A stretch of 64,000 nt of DNA from Conchocele bisecta. Lineage: Eukaryota > Mollusca > Bivalvia > Lucinida > Thyasiridae. Within the stretch, counting starts at the first letter, position 1. Each line of letters begins with the position of its first letter. The position numbers were made by a program, and so were the translations under genes. Shown here in pieces: positions 63,846 to 64,000 of the stretch. The notes beneath the pieces are model-generated. The model was not told the origin of the DNA, did no database searches, and saw only the letters and a program-made list of their open reading frames with translations. The stretch covers positions 4,610,036-4,674,035 of the forward strand of contig CM055267.1 of NCBI GenBank assembly GCA_029237695.1. The letters run 5' to 3'.

Positions 63846-64000
63846 GACAGGATGCACACTGGGAGTGATAGAGGACTCAGGACTGGTCTCAGCAGCTAGT
63901 GTAGCTGTGGAGAACAGTGCCCCTTCTTATCCGGAGGCAGTAGCTTCGGTATACCAGTATCTGTCTCAGGATAGTGGTCCTGTTTAACCTGCGCAGGTGC

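Noticed and set aside
59300..64000. Further ZSWIM8 exons
   Set aside because: No sequence resembling the next conserved blocks was found; the region is retroelement and tandem repeat.

Overview
The window reads as animal nuclear DNA, most likely from a bivalve mollusc. Its two recognisable genes are intron-split with GT/AG junctions and metazoan in sequence. The repeat families (heads of the type TTTTTATGCCCCCGC...GGGGGCATATAGTGTTACC, and TAGCTCACCTGAGC...) are ones I associate from memory with bivalve genomes, and the tRNA-headed SINEs fit a mollusc. There is no prokaryotic gene organisation. Coding sequence is about 3 kb; most of the rest is transposons, tandem arrays and nested insertions.

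Genes. (1) Ribosomal protein S14 (RPS14) on the minus strand: the ATG exon (2658-2807) and the next exon (992-1153); the last coding exon lies beyond the left edge. (2) A ZSWIM8 orthologue on the plus strand, divergent from RPS14: twelve coding exons from the ATG at 18570 to 58728 join with compatible phases into about 924 codons, the N-terminal part of the protein including the SWIM zinc finger; the remainder lies beyond the right edge. ZSWIM8 (Dora in flies, EBAX-1 in worms) is the substrate receptor of a cullin-RING ubiquitin ligase that acts on Argonaute in target-directed microRNA decay.

Layout. 1-2.8 kb: RPS14 with an intronic TIR element. 2.8-18 kb: intergenic repeats, including a 162-bp satellite carried inside a Helitron-like element, 149-bp and ~180-bp arrays, a ~420-bp-monomer element, foldback elements and a LINE fragment. 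18-29 kb: ZSWIM8 exon 1 and a 10.3-kb first intron with SINEs and nested transposons. 29-41 kb: exons 2-7. 41-49 kb: intron 7, a minisatellite interrupted by a five-level transposon nest. 49-59 kb: exons 8-12. 59-64 kb: a 50-bp array and a broken DIRS-like retroelement.

Most unusual features. First, several ZSWIM8 splice sites have been multiplied by tandem or direct duplication: the exon 4 donor (~23 units), the intron start after exon 6 (~7 units), the end of exon 7 (duplicate plus ~220 bp of G), the exon 8 acceptor (roughly 40 units, each with branchpoint-like CTAAT, pyrimidines and AG) and the exon 10 donor (3 units, the second adding an in-frame stop). Second, many dispersed repeats share one architecture: a hairpin head, a (GTCC)n run, a tandem core, then a palindrome followed by CTAG. 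One of them, at 4314-6505, has its empty site readable in a neighbouring repeat and shows no target duplication, as expected for Helitron/Helentron-like elements.
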